Shown here piece after piece: positions 63,492-64,000 of a stretch of DNA of 64,000 bases. The stretch spans positions 186,001 to 250,000 of the forward strand of contig NZ_MKIN01000020.1 of the NCBI RefSeq assembly GCF_001938985.1, read 5' to 3'. The stretch comes from Gillisella taibaishanensis. GTDB taxonomy: Bacteria; Pseudomonadota; Alphaproteobacteria; Rhizobiales; Rhizobiaceae. The notes beneath the pieces were generated by a model. The model made no database searches, had not been told where the DNA came from, and worked only from the letters and a program-made list of their open reading frames with translations. How positions within the stretch are numbered: position 1 is the stretch's first letter; every line of letters begins with the position of its first letter. A program made the translations under genes and the position numbers.

Positions 63492-63929
63492 TTACGGAAT
63501 CTGCATCACGGAAAAGAACAGACCAAGCTGACGGATGGCATTGGCAAAATTGTCATAATCAACCGGTTTGGTGATGTAGACATTGGCGCCAAGGTCATAG
63601 CAGCGCTGGATTTCCCGTTGATCGTCCGTTGTGGTGAGGATGACGACTGGCAGCCGACGTGTATGCGGATTATTTTTTACTTTATCGAGTATATCGGTGC
63701 CCGACATGTCCGGCAAGTTAAGATCCAGCAGAATCAGCAGGTAGCGGTCTGCGGAGGTCTCGCCGGAGCGGTCTGTTCCCAGGATATAGTCGAGAGCATC
63801 GTTGCCGTTGGTGAAGGGCACGATCTCGTTGTGAACGCCGGCGCGGCGAACATTCTTCTCGATCAGGCGCGCATGGCCTTCGTCGTCTTCGACCATGACG
63901 ATGGTCACTTCCTTGGCCACTGCTTTCAT
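63492..63929 (-). CDS. Single-domain response regulator
   Basis: A 145-residue receiver protein with no output domain. Acidic pocket VMVEDDEGHA, phospho-Asp in LILLDLNLPDMSG, Thr in VILTTTDD and Lys in YITKPVDY are intact. The ATG at 63929 has AGGGA seven bases upstream; a GTG at 63935 overlaps the preceding stop as GTGA and is an alternative. It sits between two kinase genes and resembles RcpA-type partners of phytochrome-like kinases, but the upstream kinase is cut off here. Confidence 0.93.
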   Translation of the reverse strand: MKAVAKEVTIVMVEDDEGHARLIEKNVRRAGVHNEIVPFTNGNDALDYILGTDRSGETSADRYLLILLDLNLPDMSGTDILDKVKNNPHTRRLPVVILTTTDDQREIQRCYDLGANVYITKPVDYDNFANAIRQLGLFFSVMQIP

Positions 63930-63931
63930 GC

Positions 63932-64000
63932 TCACGTCCCTACCAGTTTTGAAAGATCGCGCGGAAGGCGCAACACGAAGGTCGATCCGACGCCAATTTT
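63932..64000 (-). CDS. Sensor histidine kinase, C-terminal end only
   Basis: The last 22 codons before the stop at 63932 read KIGVGSTFVLRLPRDL..., the G2-box end of a histidine kinase ATPase domain (GSTF). The rest lies beyond the right edge. Its stop overlaps or nearly touches the response regulator start, so the genes form one operon. Confidence 0.8.
   Translation of the reverse strand, partial: KIGVGSTFVLRLPRDLSKLVGT

Noticed and set aside
1-64000. Prophage, integrated element, CRISPR array, tRNA or rRNA genes
   Set aside because: I found no integrase, transposase, phage structural gene, regularly spaced repeats, tRNA cloverleaf or rRNA stretch. The accessory genes sit among ordinary housekeeping genes.

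Overview
The window looks like chromosomal DNA from an alphaproteobacterium of the Rhizobiaceae (Rhizobium, Agrobacterium or Allorhizobium type). I infer this from the protein families present: a PmtA-type phospholipid methyltransferase, a PhrB-type iron-sulfur photolyase, a UgpBAEC transporter behind Pho-box-like repeats, and a HisKA_2 (HWE-like) sensor kinase. Mosaic palindromic repeats of a kind common in rhizobial intergenic DNA point the same way. It is densely coding, with many 1-4 nt stop/start overlaps. I see no rRNA, tRNA, CRISPR array, insertion sequence, phage gene or integrase. Most genes are housekeeping or conserved accessory genes.

Region 1 (1-6.8 kb): the end of a GNAT acetyltransferase, a hydroxypyruvate/glyoxylate reductase, an exported SH3 protein, an adenosine kinase-like PfkB protein, a membrane GGDEF-EAL protein and a (6-4) photolyase. 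Region 2 (6.8-13.8 kb): a DabB-DabA inorganic-carbon pump with a divergent LysR gene, then a LysR/NmrA-type divergent pair. Region 3 (13.8-17.2 kb): guaA and a TspO-thioesterase-MTA/SAH nucleosidase run. Region 4 (17.2-22.4 kb): an apparent periplasmic metal-handling operon (imelysin, di-heme oxidoreductase, second imelysin, Tat-exported DUF1513).

Region 5 (22.4-34 kb): rsmB, an RlpA-like protein, a GST-queG-epimerase operon, uppP, a 50-residue exported peptide encoded on the minus strand, an NDUFA9-like protein, a DUF1330/beta-helix pair bracketed by two copies of a 45-bp repeat, and a pmtA-phosphatase-pyrF operon. Region 6 (34-48 kb): dnaN, then rsmI, an acyltransferase, yraN, ugpBAEC, a cupin, gshB, yifB and cysK. 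The ugp operon is preceded by 11-bp phased repeats typical of PhoB sites. Region 7 (48-58 kb): two divergent LysE exporters sharing a palindrome, a GNAT gene broken by a one-base frameshift, dut, prfC, otsBA, thiD, a GFA protein, a DSP-type phosphatase and a pirin. Region 8 (58-64 kb): a class II glutamine amidotransferase, LysR plus a two-gene ChrA pair with LysR-type operators, coaBC, and a three-gene two-component cassette running off the right edge.

No wholly new system is evident. The best candidates for follow-up are the dabBA/LysR unit, the imelysin operon with one degenerate imelysin, the frameshifted GNAT gene, the Pho-box array, and several precise inverted repeats in intergenic DNA.
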